A stretch of 64,000 nt of DNA from contig NZ_KE384082.1 in NCBI RefSeq assembly GCF_000423705.1, positions 62,001-126,000 of the forward strand, read 5' to 3'. The translations under genes and the position numbers were made by a program. Source of the DNA: Stappia stellulata DSM 5886. GTDB taxonomy: Bacteria; Pseudomonadota; Alphaproteobacteria; Rhizobiales; Stappiaceae. Shown here in pieces: positions 16,929-26,050 of this stretch (position 1 is the first letter of the stretch; every line of letters begins with the position of its first letter). Under the pieces are notes generated by a model. That model did not search any database, was not told the origin of the DNA, and saw only the letters and a list, made by a program, of their open reading frames with translations.

Positions 16929-17252
16929 TCAGCCTTCGGACTGGATCTGTGCGGCAGCGGTGTGGAGCAATTCGTCCATGGTGCGGCGAATCTGGTGATC
17001 GGACTGGTCCACGCCGGCATCGTCGAAATCCTTGCGGATCTTGCGGAACACGTCCTCTTCGCCCGGCTCCTCGAAATCGGCACGCACGACTTCCTTGGCG
17101 TAATCCTGCGCCTTGTCGGAATCCAGACCCAGCTTTTCCGCGGCCCAAAGACCGAGCAGCTTGTTGCGGCGGGCGACAGCCTTGAACCGCAGCTCCTCGT
17201 CGTGGGCGAACTTGTTTTCAAACGCGTCCTCGCGACGGTCGAACGTGCTCAT
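16929..17252 (-). CDS. DUF1476 protein, F1F0-ATPase zeta-type inhibitor
   Basis: The 107-residue charged helical protein begins MSTFDRREDAFENKFAHDEE, the signature of DUF1476, identified in Paracoccus as the zeta subunit that binds F1-ATPase and blocks ATP hydrolysis when the proton gradient falls. The N-terminal inhibitory region is intact, and the C-terminal four-helix region (LDSDKAQDYAKEVVRADF) is present. A GGAGA ribosome site lies before the ATG. It is divergent from purC, a synteny I associate with alphaproteobacteria. Confidence 0.92.
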   Translation of the reverse strand: MSTFDRREDAFENKFAHDEELRFKAVARRNKLLGLWAAEKLGLDSDKAQDYAKEVVRADFEEPGEEDVFRKIRKDFDDAGVDQSDHQIRRTMDELLHTAAAQIQSEG

Positions 17253-17641
17253 GCGTGTGTCTCCTGCCTCGTCATCGGGTCCGCGGGCTTGGCACCCGGC
17301 CGTGAACCCCGGAACTCATGTAGGGATTCGTTGCGTCATTGCATATCCCCGCTGCAAGGCCAAATCAACGCGTGATCGCCCCCGCGCCCCGCGCCGCGGA
17401 AAACCCGCCTCAAACAGCCCCGAAATCTCTTCCTCCGCTCGATTGTACTTTATCGGACGATCGTGTAGTTTCCGCGCCATCGAGCGGGGGAACCACACCC
17501 AACTGCCGGTCCATCGCCAATCCTCCACGACCGTCAGGTGCTGTCGCGCCTCCGGACCGGGCCGGATGAAAGCGCGGGGCCGCAGGTTACCGGAGCGCTT
17601 CCGCAAGCATGGATTTTCTCTCACGAACACGGTACGTGCCT
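17253..17641. other. Divergent intergenic region, DUF1476 / purC
   Basis: This 389-base gap must carry the promoters of both genes. I see no RNA gene, clear operator palindrome or convincing ORF; open frames across it lack a ribosome site and recognisable protein features. The stretch TTGTACTTTATCGGACGATC around 17443-17462 is the most AT-rich part and the best place for a purC promoter. Confidence 0.4.
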
Positions 17642-18406
17642 ATGAACCGCCGCCGGCGCATTTATGAGGGCAAGGGCAAGATCCTCTATGAGGGTCCCGA
17701 GCCCGGAACGCTCATCCAGCACTTCAAGGATGATGCGACCGCCTTCAACAACAAAAAGCATGAGATTGTCGATGGCAAGGGAGTCCTGAACAACAGGATC
17801 TCCGAGTTCATCTTCAACCACCTCAACGAAATCGGCATCCCGACGCATTTCCTGCGCCGGATGAACATGCGCGAGCAGCTTATCCGCGAGGTCGAGATGA
17901 TCCCGCTGGAAGTCGTTGTCCGCAACGTCGCAGCCGGCTCGCTGTCCAAGCGCCTCGGCCTCGACGAGGGCACGCCGCTGCCGCGTTCGATCATCGAGTT
18001 CTATTACAAGAACGACGCGCTCGACGATCCCATGGTCTCCGAGGAGCACATCACCGCCTTCGGCTGGTGCGCGCCCCAGGAGATGGACGACATCATGGCG
18101 CTCGCGATCCGCGTCAACGACTTCCTGTCCGGCCTGTTCCTCGGCGCCGGCATTCGTCTTGTCGATTTCAAGATCGAGTGCGGCCGCCTCTGGGAAGGCG
18201 ACATGATGCGCATCGTCGTCGCCGACGAGATCTCCCCCGACAGCTGCCGTCTGTGGGACATCCAGTCGAACGAGAAGATGGACAAGGACCGCTTCCGCCG
18301 CGATCTCGGCGGAATGCTGGAAGCCTATCAGGAAGTCGCGCGCCGTCTGGGCATCATCAACGACAGCGAGCGCCCCATCGGCGGCGGTCCGGTGCTGGTG
18401 AAGTAG
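17642..18406 (+). CDS. purC: Phosphoribosylaminoimidazole-succinocarboxamide synthase
   Basis: This 254-residue enzyme joins CAIR and aspartate with ATP to make SAICAR, the substrate of PurB. The N-terminus [20 protein letters not shown] holds the nucleotide-binding region. Family segments [12 protein letters not shown] and [11 protein letters not shown] are intact. I chose the ATG at 17642, which matches related proteins; an upstream in-frame ATG at 17609 would add 11 residues. A strong terminator follows, so purC is probably transcribed separately from purSQ. Confidence 0.97.
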   Translation: MNRRRRIYEGKGKILYEGPEPGTLIQHFKDDATAFNNKKHEIVDGKGVLNNRISEFIFNHLNEIGIPTHFLRRMNMREQLIREVEMIPLEVVVRNVAAGSLSKRLGLDEGTPLPRSIIEFYYKNDALDDPMVSEEHITAFGWCAPQEMDDIMALAIRVNDFLSGLFLGAGIRLVDFKIECGRLWEGDMMRIVVADEISPDSCRLWDIQSNEKMDKDRFRRDLGGMLEAYQEVARRLGIINDSERPIGGGPVLVK

Positions 18407-18454
18407 ACGCCACCGGCGAACGCACGACGGCAACGCGACCCGAGCGTGCCGCAT

Positions 18455-18496
18455 CCAACAAGACCCCGACGCTCCGGCGCCGGGGTTTTTTGTTGG
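18455..18496 (+). terminator. Rho-independent terminator of purC
   Basis: CCCCG-A-CGC pairs with GCG-C-CGGGG across a short loop, and a T6 run follows. Outer CCAACAA and TTGTTGG also pair, so the hairpin can extend in both directions. Confidence 0.88.
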
Positions 18497-18671
18497 AACA
18501 GCCGGCAAGATCCCCGCCCCCGCCTTGCAGCACCCTGCAATGCGCAAAAGAGGCTTTCATCCGCGCGGGCGGCGCGCTAGAAGCGGCGCGAGAGGGGCGC
18601 GCCTCGTGACGCGGCCCGAAGACAGGCGCGCCGGCACGCTCCGGCGCGGGCAGCGATTGCGGAGACCCCCG

Positions 18672-18911
18672 ATGAAAGCACGCGTGACCGTCACCCTGAA
18701 ATCCGGAGTTCTCGACCCGCAGGGCAAGGCGATCGAGGGCGGTCTGGCCGCGCTCGGCTTCGCCGGCGTCGACAGCGTGCGTCAGGGCAAGGTGTTCGAC
18801 GTCGAGCTGGCCACCGCGAATGCGGACACCGCGAAGGCGGAGCTCGCCGAGATGTGCGAGAAGCTCCTCGCCAACACGGTGATCGAGAACTACGCCATCG
18901 AGATCCTCTGA
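18672..18911 (+). CDS. purS: Phosphoribosylformylglycinamidine synthase subunit PurS
   Basis: The 79-residue protein begins MKARVTVTLKSGVLDPQGKA and ends with IENYAIEI, the standard PurS form. PurS bridges PurQ and PurL in the FGAM synthase complex, step four of purine synthesis. GGAG lies eight bases before the ATG. The following tiny membrane protein gene and purQ are on the same transcript with gaps of 35 and 20 bases. Confidence 0.96.
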   Translation: MKARVTVTLKSGVLDPQGKAIEGGLAALGFAGVDSVRQGKVFDVELATANADTAKAELAEMCEKLLANTVIENYAIEIL

Positions 18912-18946
18912 CAGGTCGGGACCGGCGGAGCTGAAGAGCGGCTGAC

Positions 18947-19054
18947 ATGAACGACGACAGTGCCAAGGCGATCCGCTTCCTGTTGATCAAGGCCGCCATA
19001 TTCATCGTACTTCCCGCCGGCCTTGCATTGCTTGCCGCGCTCTTTCTGGTCTGA
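18947..19054 (+). CDS. FGAM-synthase-associated small membrane protein
   Basis: This 35-residue reading frame lies between purS and purQ. It begins [20 protein letters not shown] and continues as a single hydrophobic helix ending ALFLV. A short charged head plus one transmembrane helix is the form of the small membrane protein that many Hyphomicrobiales carry at exactly this position and that reference annotation names for its association with phosphoribosylformylglycinamidine synthase. GAAGAG precedes the ATG. The function is unknown; tethering the purine complex to the membrane is a guess. Confidence 0.78.
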   Translation: MNDDSAKAIRFLLIKAAIFIVLPAGLALLAALFLV

Positions 19055-19074
19055 GCTCCAAGGGACACATGCCC

Positions 19075-19746
19075 ATGAAATCCGCCGTCATCACCTTCCC
19101 CGGATCGAATCGCGAGCGCGACATGATGTACGCGCTGGAGCTGACGAGCGGCATTGCGCCGGTCTCCGTCTGGCACGCGGACACCACGCTGCCCGATGTC
19201 GATCTCGTCGTGCTGCCGGGCGGCTTTTCCTATGGCGACTACCTGCGCTCCGGCGCGATCGCCGCCCGCGCGCCGATCATGGATGCGGTGCGCGACTTCG
19301 CCGAAAAGGGCCGGCTGGTGCTCGGCGTGTGCAACGGCTTCCAGATGCTGACCGAGACGGGCCTTCTGCCCGGCGCCTTGATGCGCAACGCCGGCCTCAC
19401 CTTCGTCTGCCGCGAGGTGATGCTGGAGACCGCCTCCACCGCCAACCGGTTCACCGACGGCATGGCCAGGGGCGCCGTGTGGCGCTGCCCGGTCGCCCAT
19501 CACGACGGCAATTATTTTGCCGATACCGACACAATCCAGGCGCTCGAGGACGAGGACCGCGTGGCCTTCCGCTATGCACGCGGCACCAATCCGAACGGCT
19601 CGATCAACGACATCGCCGGCATCACCAACAAGCGTGGCAACGTGCTTGGCATGATGCCGCATCCGGAAAACCTCGTGGATCCGCTGCAGGGCGGCATCGA
19701 CGGGCGCGCCTTCTTCGAAAGCGCGCTTGGCACAGTCGCGGCCTGA
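19075..19746 (+). CDS. purQ: Phosphoribosylformylglycinamidine synthase subunit PurQ
   Basis: This 223-residue class I glutamine amidotransferase supplies ammonia to PurL. The nucleophile lies in [10 protein letters not shown], the oxyanion strand in [15 protein letters not shown], and the His-Glu pair in [10 protein letters not shown] chose the ATG at 19075, nine bases after AGGGA; the ATG at 19069 is too close. The small DUF2164 gene follows after 11 bases. Confidence 0.97.
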   Translation: MKSAVITFPGSNRERDMMYALELTSGIAPVSVWHADTTLPDVDLVVLPGGFSYGDYLRSGAIAARAPIMDAVRDFAEKGRLVLGVCNGFQMLTETGLLPGALMRNAGLTFVCREVMLETASTANRFTDGMARGAVWRCPVAHHDGNYFADTDTIQALEDEDRVAFRYARGTNPNGSINDIAGITNKRGNVLGMMPHPENLVDPLQGGIDGRAFFESALGTVAA

Positions 19747-19757
19747 GCGCGCCGTCG

Positions 19758-20018
19758 ATGAGCAAGCCCCTCTTCGACACTGCGGAAACCGCCGTTCTCG
19801 TCGCCCGGCTGCGCGATTTGATCAGCGAGGAAGTCGAGATCGAGATCGGCGGGCTTTCGGCGGAAACACTCTTTTCCCAGCTGTCGCGCGAAATCGGATC
19901 GGCTTTCTACAATCGGGGCCTGAATGACGCCCGTGCGGCAATCTCCGCGCGGATGGACGAGGTCGCCGAGGTGGTCTACGCGCTCGAACGCCCCTCCGCG
20001 ATCGACCGGGTCCGCTGA
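19758..20018 (+). CDS. DUF2164 family protein
   Basis: The 86-residue protein has the segment EEVEIEIGGLSAETLFSQLSREIGSAFYNRGLNDARAAI, with the conserved acidic start and the YNxGxxDA motif of DUF2164. The function of the family is unknown. It starts 11 bases after purQ and is probably on the purSQ transcript. A convergent lipid-kinase gene lies on the other side. Confidence 0.85.
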   Translation: MSKPLFDTAETAVLVARLRDLISEEVEIEIGGLSAETLFSQLSREIGSAFYNRGLNDARAAISARMDEVAEVVYALERPSAIDRVR

Positions 20019-20117
20019 GCCGCAAGCCCGGACGGACGAACATCCCCCTCGAGGCGGGGCGCGAACACACTGGCGCGCTCTGACATCCTGTTTCCGGCGC
20101 ATTCGGCTGAAGCGCCG

Positions 20118-21044
20118 TCAGGTCAGCAGCCCCTCCGGCGCGGCTCCCGTCACGAAACGGATTGCGCCGGGAAGCACCTCGACCTTGAGCCTGTCCGCCG
20201 ACATCGGCTCCCCGTCGAGGTTCAGCGACAGTTGCGCATCGCTTTCCACCGTCAGGGAGGAAAACCGCGCGGTCTCGGCGTAGCTTTCCAGCGGCGCTTC
20301 CGTCTCGCTCAACATCCGCGACAGCAGTCCGAGAACATGGTCTGCATCGGGCTGGGGAAACAGTGACAGGTCGAGCAGCCCGTCGTCGAGCCGTGCCTCG
20401 GGACACAGCGCAACGCCGCCTCCCGCCAGTCGCCCGTTTCCGATCGCCATTGCCAGGAAGTCTCCCTCCCAGGAAAAACCGTCGGCGGAAAACCGCGCTT
20501 TCGACGGGGAGAGGCGACCGATATGGCTGGCGCCGGCAACCAGATAGGCGGCTCCGCCAAGCAGGCGCTTGGCACGCGGATCGGCTTCACGCGTGATCTG
20601 GGTGACCGTGCCCCCGGTGGCAAGGTTGATGAAAACCCTCTCGTTGACACGCGCGGCATCGATCGTGCGGATTTCGCCCTCGGCGCAAATCGCCAGGGCA
20701 GCCGCGGGATCCTCCGCCGGAAGCGCCAGTCCGGCGGCGAAGTCGTTCGCCGTGCCCAGCGGCAGCACGCCGACCGCAACGTCATCCGGCCCCGCGTCGG
20801 CCGCAAGCAAGGCGGCAACGACCTGGTTGAGCGTGCCGTCGCCGCCACCGGCCACGATCACGTCGGGACGCGGCTGCGCGCAAAGCGCCTCCCCGACGAA
20901 ACGCGCAACGTCCTGCGGCTCGTATGTGACCCGGACGAGCACCTCGTGTCCGGCATCGCGCACGCGCGCGACCGCCAGTCTCACATCTTCCCTCGGAGCG
21001 GATTTTCCGTTCAAAATCAAAAACAGCCGTCGTTTCGTCGCCAA
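20118..21044 (-). CDS. Diacylglycerol kinase-like lipid kinase (YegS type)
   Basis: The 308-residue product has the catalytic [10 protein letters not shown] motif near residue 70 and the PLGTANDFA segment, both diagnostic of the DAGK catalytic fold. The C-terminal beta-sandwich carries [14 protein letters not shown] chose a TTG at 21044 because AGGAGG lies eight bases upstream and the protein then begins [12 protein letters not shown]; longer frames to a GTG at 21122 lack a site. The lipid substrate is unknown. It is divergent from purL. Confidence 0.9.
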   Translation of the reverse strand: MATKRRLFLILNGKSAPREDVRLAVARVRDAGHEVLVRVTYEPQDVARFVGEALCAQPRPDVIVAGGGDGTLNQVVAALLAADAGPDDVAVGVLPLGTANDFAAGLALPAEDPAAALAICAEGEIRTIDAARVNERVFINLATGGTVTQITREADPRAKRLLGGAAYLVAGASHIGRLSPSKARFSADGFSWEGDFLAMAIGNGRLAGGGVALCPEARLDDGLLDLSLFPQPDADHVLGLLSRMLSETEAPLESYAETARFSSLTVESDAQLSLNLDGEPMSADRLKVEVLPGAIRFVTGAAPEGLLT

Positions 21045-21170
21045 GCGTTCTGCCTCCTGCGCGCGTCTGTCGCGACCATGGTGGGCGGTCGCGCGAATGT
21101 CTACAATTCCCTTTGCGGTCACGGTTTGCTAAAGGGGCGCAATCTTCCGCTTCCAAGGTCCGCACCGCTC

Positions 21171-23369
21171 ATGATTCCCAACGACATCGCCATCACCCCG
21201 GAACTCATCGAGGCGCACGGCCTCAAGCCCGACGAATACGAGCGCATTCTCGCGCTGATCGGCCGGACGCCGACCTTCACCGAACTCGGCATCTTCTCGG
21301 CGATGTGGAACGAGCATTGTTCCTACAAGTCGTCGAAGAAATGGCTGAAGACGCTGCCGACGACGGGACCGAGGGTCATTCTCGGCCCGGGCGAGAACGC
21401 GGGCGTGGTCGACATCGGCGACGGCGAGGCCGTCGTCTTCAAGATGGAAAGCCACAACCACCCCTCCTACATCGAACCCTATCAGGGCGCGGCGACCGGC
21501 GTCGGCGGCATCCTGCGGGATGTTTTCACCATGGGCGCGCGCCCCATCGCGGCGATGAACGCGCTGCGCTTCGGCGCGCCGGACCATTCGCGCACCCGCC
21601 ATCTCGTCTCCGGTGTCGTTGCAGGCGTGGGCGGCTACGGCAACTCCTTCGGTGTTCCAACGGTTGGCGGCGAGGTCGAGTTCCATGCCCGCTACAACGG
21701 CAACTGCCTGGTCAACGCCTTTGCCGCCGGACTTCTGCGCACCGACGGCATCTTCCTGTCCAAGGCGGAGGGCGTGGGTCTTCCGGTCGTTTACCTCGGC
21801 GCCAAGACCGGCCGCGACGGCGTCGGCGGCGCCACGATGGCCTCGGCCGAGTTCGACGAGACCATCGAGGAAAAGCGCCCGACCGTTCAGGTGGGCGATC
21901 CCTTCACCGAGAAATGCCTGCTGGAAGCCTGCCTTGAGCTGATGAAGACCGGCGCCGTCGTCGCCATTCAGGACATGGGCGCGGCCGGCCTCACCTGCTC
22001 CGCCGTCGAAATGGGCGCGAAGGGCAATCTTGGCGTGACGCTGGAACTCGACCAGGTGCCGGTGCGCGAGGAACGCATGAGCGCCTACGAGATGATGCTC
22101 TCGGAAAGCCAGGAGCGCATGCTCATGGTGCTGCGCCCCGACAAGGAGGCCGAGGCCAAGGAGATCTTCCGCAAGTGGGGCCTCGACTTTGCCATCGTCG
22201 GCGTGACCACGGACACATTGCGCTTCATCGTCAACCACCAGGGCGAGACCGTCGCGGACCTGCCGATCAAGGAGCTTGGCGACGAGGCGCCGGAATACGA
22301 CCGTCCGTGGTCGCCGAGCCCGAAGCTGGAGACGCTTCCCGCATCGCGCATCGCCGAACCCGACGACTATGCGGCCGCGCTCTCGACGCTTGTCGGCAAT
22401 GCCAACGGCGGGTCGCGGCGCTGGGTCTACGAGCAGTACGACACGCTGGTCCAGGGCAACACCGTCGCCTCGCCGGGCGGCGATGCAGGCATCGTGCGCG
22501 TCGGTGACGCCGGCAAGGCGCTCGCCTTCTCCGTCGACGTGACCCCGCGCTACGTCGGGGCCGACCCCTTCGAGGGCGGCAAGCAGGCGGTGGCGGAGTG
22601 CTGGCGCAACCTGACGGCCGTCGGCGCGGAACCGCTGGCCTCCACCGACAATCTGAATTTCGGGAACCCGGAACGCCCCGAAATCATGGGTCAGCTGGTC
22701 GAGGCGATCAAGGGCATCGGCGCCGCCTGCGAGGCGCTGGAAATGCCCATCGTCTCCGGCAATGTCTCGCTCTACAACGAGACCAGCGGCGAGGCGATTC
22801 TGCCGACCCCCGCCATTGGCGGCGTCGGCCTTCTCGACGACGTCAATGCGCGCGCCAGCCTTGCCTTTGCCAATGACGGCGACATCATCGCCCTCATTGG
22901 CGGCCATGGCACGCATCTGGGGCAAAGCACCTATCAGCGCGACATCCTGGGCCGTGAAGAAGGCGCTCCGCCGCCGGTCGATCTTGCGGCCGAGAAACGG
23001 CGTGGCGATTTCGTGCGCAGCCTCATTCGCGCCGGACGCGTGACGGCGGTGCATGACCTGTCCGACGGCGGCCTCGGTGTCGCGCTTGCGGAAATGGCGA
23101 TCGCCGGCGCCCGTGGCTGCACGGTCGAGGTCCCCGCCCCGGCGCATGCGACCCTCTTCGGGGAGGACCAGGGCCGCTATGTGCTGACCATCGCCCCCGA
23201 CAGGGTCGCAGGCGTTCTGGAGGATGCGCTCGACGCAGGCCTAGAGGTCGCGGAGATCGGTAAAGTCGGCGGCGAGAGTTTGACGGTGGAGGACATTCTC
23301 ACCATATCCGTTGCAAAGCTTGACGAGAGCCACGAAAATTGGTTCCCGAACTACATGGCCGGCGCATAA
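21171..23369 (+). CDS. purL: Phosphoribosylformylglycinamidine synthase subunit PurL
   Basis: This 732-residue small-type PurL performs the ATP-dependent amidation of FGAR with PurS and PurQ. The N-terminal region contains [19 protein letters not shown] and the P-loop-like [21 protein letters not shown] lies near residue 200-220; a second AIRS-like half follows with GGVGLLDD. Length is normal for the small form. The ATG at 21171 matches the usual start. It has its own upstream region, separate from purSQ, and is followed by bolA and grxD after 73 and 369 bases. Confidence 0.98.
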   Translation: MIPNDIAITPELIEAHGLKPDEYERILALIGRTPTFTELGIFSAMWNEHCSYKSSKKWLKTLPTTGPRVILGPGENAGVVDIGDGEAVVFKMESHNHPSYIEPYQGAATGVGGILRDVFTMGARPIAAMNALRFGAPDHSRTRHLVSGVVAGVGGYGNSFGVPTVGGEVEFHARYNGNCLVNAFAAGLLRTDGIFLSKAEGVGLPVVYLGAKTGRDGVGGATMASAEFDETIEEKRPTVQVGDPFTEKCLLEACLELMKTGAVVAIQDMGAAGLTCSAVEMGAKGNLGVTLELDQVPVREERMSAYEMMLSESQERMLMVLRPDKEAEAKEIFRKWGLDFAIVGVTTDTLRFIVNHQGETVADLPIKELGDEAPEYDRPWSPSPKLETLPASRIAEPDDYAAALSTLVGNANGGSRRWVYEQYDTLVQGNTVASPGGDAGIVRVGDAGKALAFSVDVTPRYVGADPFEGGKQAVAECWRNLTAVGAEPLASTDNLNFGNPERPEIMGQLVEAIKGIGAACEALEMPIVSGNVSLYNETSGEAILPTPAIGGVGLLDDVNARASLAFANDGDIIALIGGHGTHLGQSTYQRDILGREEGAPPPVDLAAEKRRGDFVRSLIRAGRVTAVHDLSDGGLGVALAEMAIAGARGCTVEVPAPAHATLFGEDQGRYVLTIAPDRVAGVLEDALDAGLEVAEIGKVGGESLTVEDILTISVAKLDESHENWFPNYMAGA

Positions 23370-23442
23370 CCGCGTCGCGCGGTGTGAATTCCAGGCCGCC
23401 CGTCCGCGCAATCGGCAGGTGGCCACTAGAAAGGACGAACAT

Positions 23443-23676
23443 ATGGCAATGCAGGCGCGCGAGATCGAGGCCCTGATCAAGGAAGCCCTGCCGGACGCGA
23501 AGGTGGAAATTCGCGACCTCGCCGGCGACGGCGACCACTATGCGGCTGTTGTTGTGGCCGACGCCTTTCGCGGCAAGACACGGGTGCAACAGCACCAGAT
23601 GGTCTATCAGGCGCTGAAGGGCAACATGGGCGGCGAACTTCACGCGCTGGCACTGCAAACGAGCGCCCCGGACTGA
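23443..23676 (+). CDS. BolA family protein
   Basis: The 77-residue protein begins [20 protein letters not shown] and has the class II KH-like strand pattern of BolA, with [21 protein letters not shown]. The conserved C-terminal histidine is present. BolA proteins pair with CGFS glutaredoxins to handle 2Fe-2S clusters, and grxD is next door 62 bases downstream. AAGGA precedes the ATG. Confidence 0.93.
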   Translation: MAMQAREIEALIKEALPDAKVEIRDLAGDGDHYAAVVVADAFRGKTRVQQHQMVYQALKGNMGGELHALALQTSAPD

Positions 23677-23738
23677 AATCATCACGAAGCCGACCCCGGT
23701 CGCTGGACCTTGACCCCGGCAGAACGAAAGGACGCAGT

Positions 23739-24071
23739 ATGAGCATCAAAGAATGGATCAAGAACGAGGTCGACACCAATGACGTCGTTCTCTTCATGAA
23801 GGGCACCCCGGCCTTCCCGCAGTGCGGGTTTTCCGGCCAGGTCGTCCAGATCCTCGACTACATCGGCGCCCCCTACAAGGGCATCAACGTGCTGGACGAC
23901 GATGACCTGCGCCAGGGCATCAAGGAGTTTTCCGACTGGCCGACCATCCCCCAGCTCTATGTGAAGGGCGAGTTCGTCGGCGGCTGCGACATCATTCGCG
24001 AGATGTTCCAGAGCCAGGAACTCCAGAGCCACATGACCGACAAGGGCATCTCGACGCGTCAGTCCGCGTAA
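23739..24071 (+). CDS. grxD: Grx4-type monothiol glutaredoxin
   Basis: This 110-residue glutaredoxin has the monothiol CGFS site at residues 29-32 (FPQCGFSGQ), followed by the glutathione-binding [19 protein letters not shown] segment. It carries and transfers 2Fe-2S clusters and partners BolA, encoded just upstream. Together they form an iron-sulfur/iron-sensing pair behind purL, an arrangement I associate with rhizobial genomes. AAAGGA lies before the ATG. A strong terminator closes the block. Confidence 0.96.
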   Translation: MSIKEWIKNEVDTNDVVLFMKGTPAFPQCGFSGQVVQILDYIGAPYKGINVLDDDDLRQGIKEFSDWPTIPQLYVKGEFVGGCDIIREMFQSQELQSHMTDKGISTRQSA

Positions 24072-24079
24072 TTCAAAAG

Positions 24080-24094
24080 TTAATAAATGGTTAA
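24080..24094. promoter_or_regulatory. CtrA-type site TTAA-N7-TTAA
   Basis: TTAATAAATGGTTAA reads on the minus strand as TTAACCAT followed by a second TTAA, an exact full CtrA motif. It sits between the grxD stop and its terminator and 176 bases before the start of a small secreted protein gene. The local sequence is AT-rich, so a chance match is possible. Confidence 0.45.
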
Positions 24095-24095
24095 T

Positions 24096-24128
24096 AAAAG
24101 GCGGATCCAAGTTGATCCGCCTTTTTTT
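24096..24128 (+). terminator. Rho-independent terminator after grxD
   Basis: GGCGGATC (24100-24107) pairs with GATCCGCC (24114-24121), followed by a T7 run. The A-run before the stem lets it work in both directions. Confidence 0.93.
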
Positions 24129-24269
24129 GTCAAGATTTATAGACTAGGCAAATTTTGCCGAATCACCCTAAGCTGAACGTCAGATGAATGCGCGCTTCAG
24201 GTCTTGATCACTTGGACCGTGTCATGTCTCGGTCGTCTTAGGGCTTATCGGCACCGGAAGGATCAGACC

Positions 24270-24548
24270 ATGCGTATCGCGAAACTTGCAGGCCTCGGCC
24301 TCGCGCTCAGTTTGGGTTTCGGCCTCGCGACATTCGCTCAGGAAAGCGACAGCAACCTGCGCCGCATCGCCTGTGTCGAGCTGATGGTCTTCGCCCCTGC
24401 CAACGGGGTAAGCGACGCGGACACCTGCCGCGCCCATGGCGGGCTGGCCGCCGAGGGCGCTCATGCCGCCAATTCCGCCCTGGTCATCCTCGTTCGCAAT
24501 CAGCCGGCGGGCGCCTCCCTCGGCCTGATCCCCGGCAAGGGCTCGTAA
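24270..24548 (+). CDS. Small secreted protein of unknown function
   Basis: The 92-residue product has a clear signal peptide (MRIAKLAGLGLALSLGFG, cleavage near TFAQES at about residue 22). The mature part of about 70 residues has two cysteines (RRIACVE and DTCRAHG) that could form a disulfide. AAGGA lies before the ATG. I recognise no family. It is flanked by terminators on both sides, so it is a single transcription unit; a CtrA-type site lies upstream. Confidence 0.72.
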   Translation: MRIAKLAGLGLALSLGFGLATFAQESDSNLRRIACVELMVFAPANGVSDADTCRAHGGLAAEGAHAANSALVILVRNQPAGASLGLIPGKGS

Positions 24549-24636
24549 GCAGCCTGTCCTGACCGGCCGATCCTGACTTTCCCGGTGCGACGCCTGCTTC
24601 CCCGCGAGACGTCGCCCTCCTGCCCTGCCCGTATCC

Positions 24637-24666
24637 ACGGCCCGGCCCAGCACGCCGGGCCGTTTC
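24637..24666. terminator. Bidirectional terminator between convergent genes
   Basis: ACGGCCCGGC (24637-24646) pairs perfectly with GCCGGGCCGT (24654-24663), with a short T-run after it. It separates the small secreted protein gene from the Hsp70-like gene. Confidence 0.75.
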
Positions 24667-24678
24667 CGTATCTCCGGC

Positions 24679-25947
24679 CTACATCGGCCCGTATTTACGT
24701 GCGGCATCGAGCGCAAGTCCCGTTCCCACGCTTCCAAACACATCGCCCTGCACAACGGCCGCCTGCGGAAACAGGCCGGTCAGACGCGCACGCACGAAGG
24801 GGATCGAGGCCGAGCCGCCGGTGACGAACACGGAGGAAATCGCCTCCGCCCCCACGCCGGCCTGATCCAGACAGTCTGAAAGCGCCCCGGCAATTCCCTC
24901 GACCGACTGTTCGATTGCCGCGATAAGCTCCGCGCGCGCCACCTCCAGATCGAGATCCAGATCCGACAGCGGGAACCGCAGGTGGTGAAGCTCCCGCGAC
25001 GACAGCGCGATCTTCGCGCCCTCGACCTCTCCGGCGAGCGCATGGCCCTGGCGTTCGTCGACCACCGCCATCAGCCGGTCGACGAGGTCGGGACGGGCGG
25101 CGTCCTGGCGGAGCGCCTTGAGCTTTGTGTCGATCTGCGGCGCATAGAGAAAGTTGATGCGGTGCCATGTGGCCAGTTCGAAATAGGCCCAGTTCGGCAG
25201 ATCGCGCCGCCCGTCGCGCGCAAGCGTGCGGTAGCCGAGCTCCGGCATCACGGTCCGCAGGCTGAGCAGGCGGTCGAAATCGGTTCCGCCGATGTGAATG
25301 CCGGTGCTGGCGAGAATATCGGCACGCCGGTCCTGCGCCTGCCGGCGCTCCGGCGACACCCGCACGATGGCGAAATCCGAGGTGCCACCGCCGAGATCGA
25401 CGATCACGGCAAGCTCCTCGCGCTGCACCGACCGCTCGTGATCGAGCGCAGCCGCAATCGGCTCGAACTGAAAGGCGATCTCGGAAAACCCCGCATCGCG
25501 GGCAATGGCCTCAAGCTCGCCCTGCGCTCGGGCGTCGGCGTCCTCATTGCCGTCGACGAAATGCACGGGGCGCCCGAGCACGACCGCATCGAAGGCGCGG
25601 CCGGCGGCGGTTTCCGCGCGCATCTTCACCTGCTTCAGATACAGCCCGATGATCTCGGAAAACGTCCAGCGACGTGTCTTGATTGTCGTCTTTTCCGCCA
25701 TCGTCCTGGATCCGAGCACGCTCTTGAGCGAGCGCATCAGCCGCCCCTCCACGCCCTCGACATAGGCATTGACCGCAGCGCGACCGAAACGGATATCCGG
25801 ATCCTCGAACGAAAAGAACAGCGTGCTCGGCAGCACCGCGCTTTCGCCCTCCAGGGCGAGGAGCCTCGCCGCACCGTCGGGCGCGAGAATCGCGGCGGTG
25901 GAGTTGGATGTACCGAAGTCGATGCCGCAGGGCACGTGTGTGGTCAT
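24679..25947 (-). CDS. Hsp70 family protein, YegD-like
   Basis: This 422-residue actin-fold ATPase begins with the phosphate-1 loop CGIDFGTSNSTAAIL and has a phosphate-2 loop VDLGGGTSDFAIVRV and an adenosine loop VFVTGGSASIPFVR. It stops after the nucleotide-binding domain and lacks the substrate-binding beta domain of DnaK, as does E. coli YegD. I chose the ATG at 25947; a start at 25986 adds 13 unlikely residues. Its clients are unknown. The ttcA gene lies upstream on the same strand with a gap of about 100 bases. Confidence 0.92.
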   Translation of the reverse strand: MTTHVPCGIDFGTSNSTAAILAPDGAARLLALEGESAVLPSTLFFSFEDPDIRFGRAAVNAYVEGVEGRLMRSLKSVLGSRTMAEKTTIKTRRWTFSEIIGLYLKQVKMRAETAAGRAFDAVVLGRPVHFVDGNEDADARAQGELEAIARDAGFSEIAFQFEPIAAALDHERSVQREELAVIVDLGGGTSDFAIVRVSPERRQAQDRRADILASTGIHIGGTDFDRLLSLRTVMPELGYRTLARDGRRDLPNWAYFELATWHRINFLYAPQIDTKLKALRQDAARPDLVDRLMAVVDERQGHALAGEVEGAKIALSSRELHHLRFPLSDLDLDLEVARAELIAAIEQSVEGIAGALSDCLDQAGVGAEAISSVFVTGGSASIPFVRARLTGLFPQAAVVQGDVFGSVGTGLALDAARKYGPM

Positions 25948-26050
25948 TGTCAGGGTCCGAAAAAGCAGGGCCGCCGGATGCGGCACGGGAAAGACAAAGC
26001 CGGGAAAGGCGCACCCTTCCCGGCTTGAACGATGGATCTGGATGCGGGGG

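Noticed and set aside
17316-17630. A 104-codon minus-strand frame between the DUF1476 gene and purC
   Set aside because: No ribosome site, signal, family feature or sensible hydrophobic pattern, and it covers the region needed for the purC promoter.
20523-21170. An in-frame extension of purL of more than 200 codons upstream
   Set aside because: It overlaps the divergent lipid kinase gene; the normal PurL start is at 21171 and the extension has no homologous sequence.
21129-23147. A 672-codon open frame on the minus strand inside purL
   Set aside because: It lies wholly opposite a certain gene, has the Arg/Gly/Ala-rich composition of a GC-rich antisense frame and no recognisable domain.
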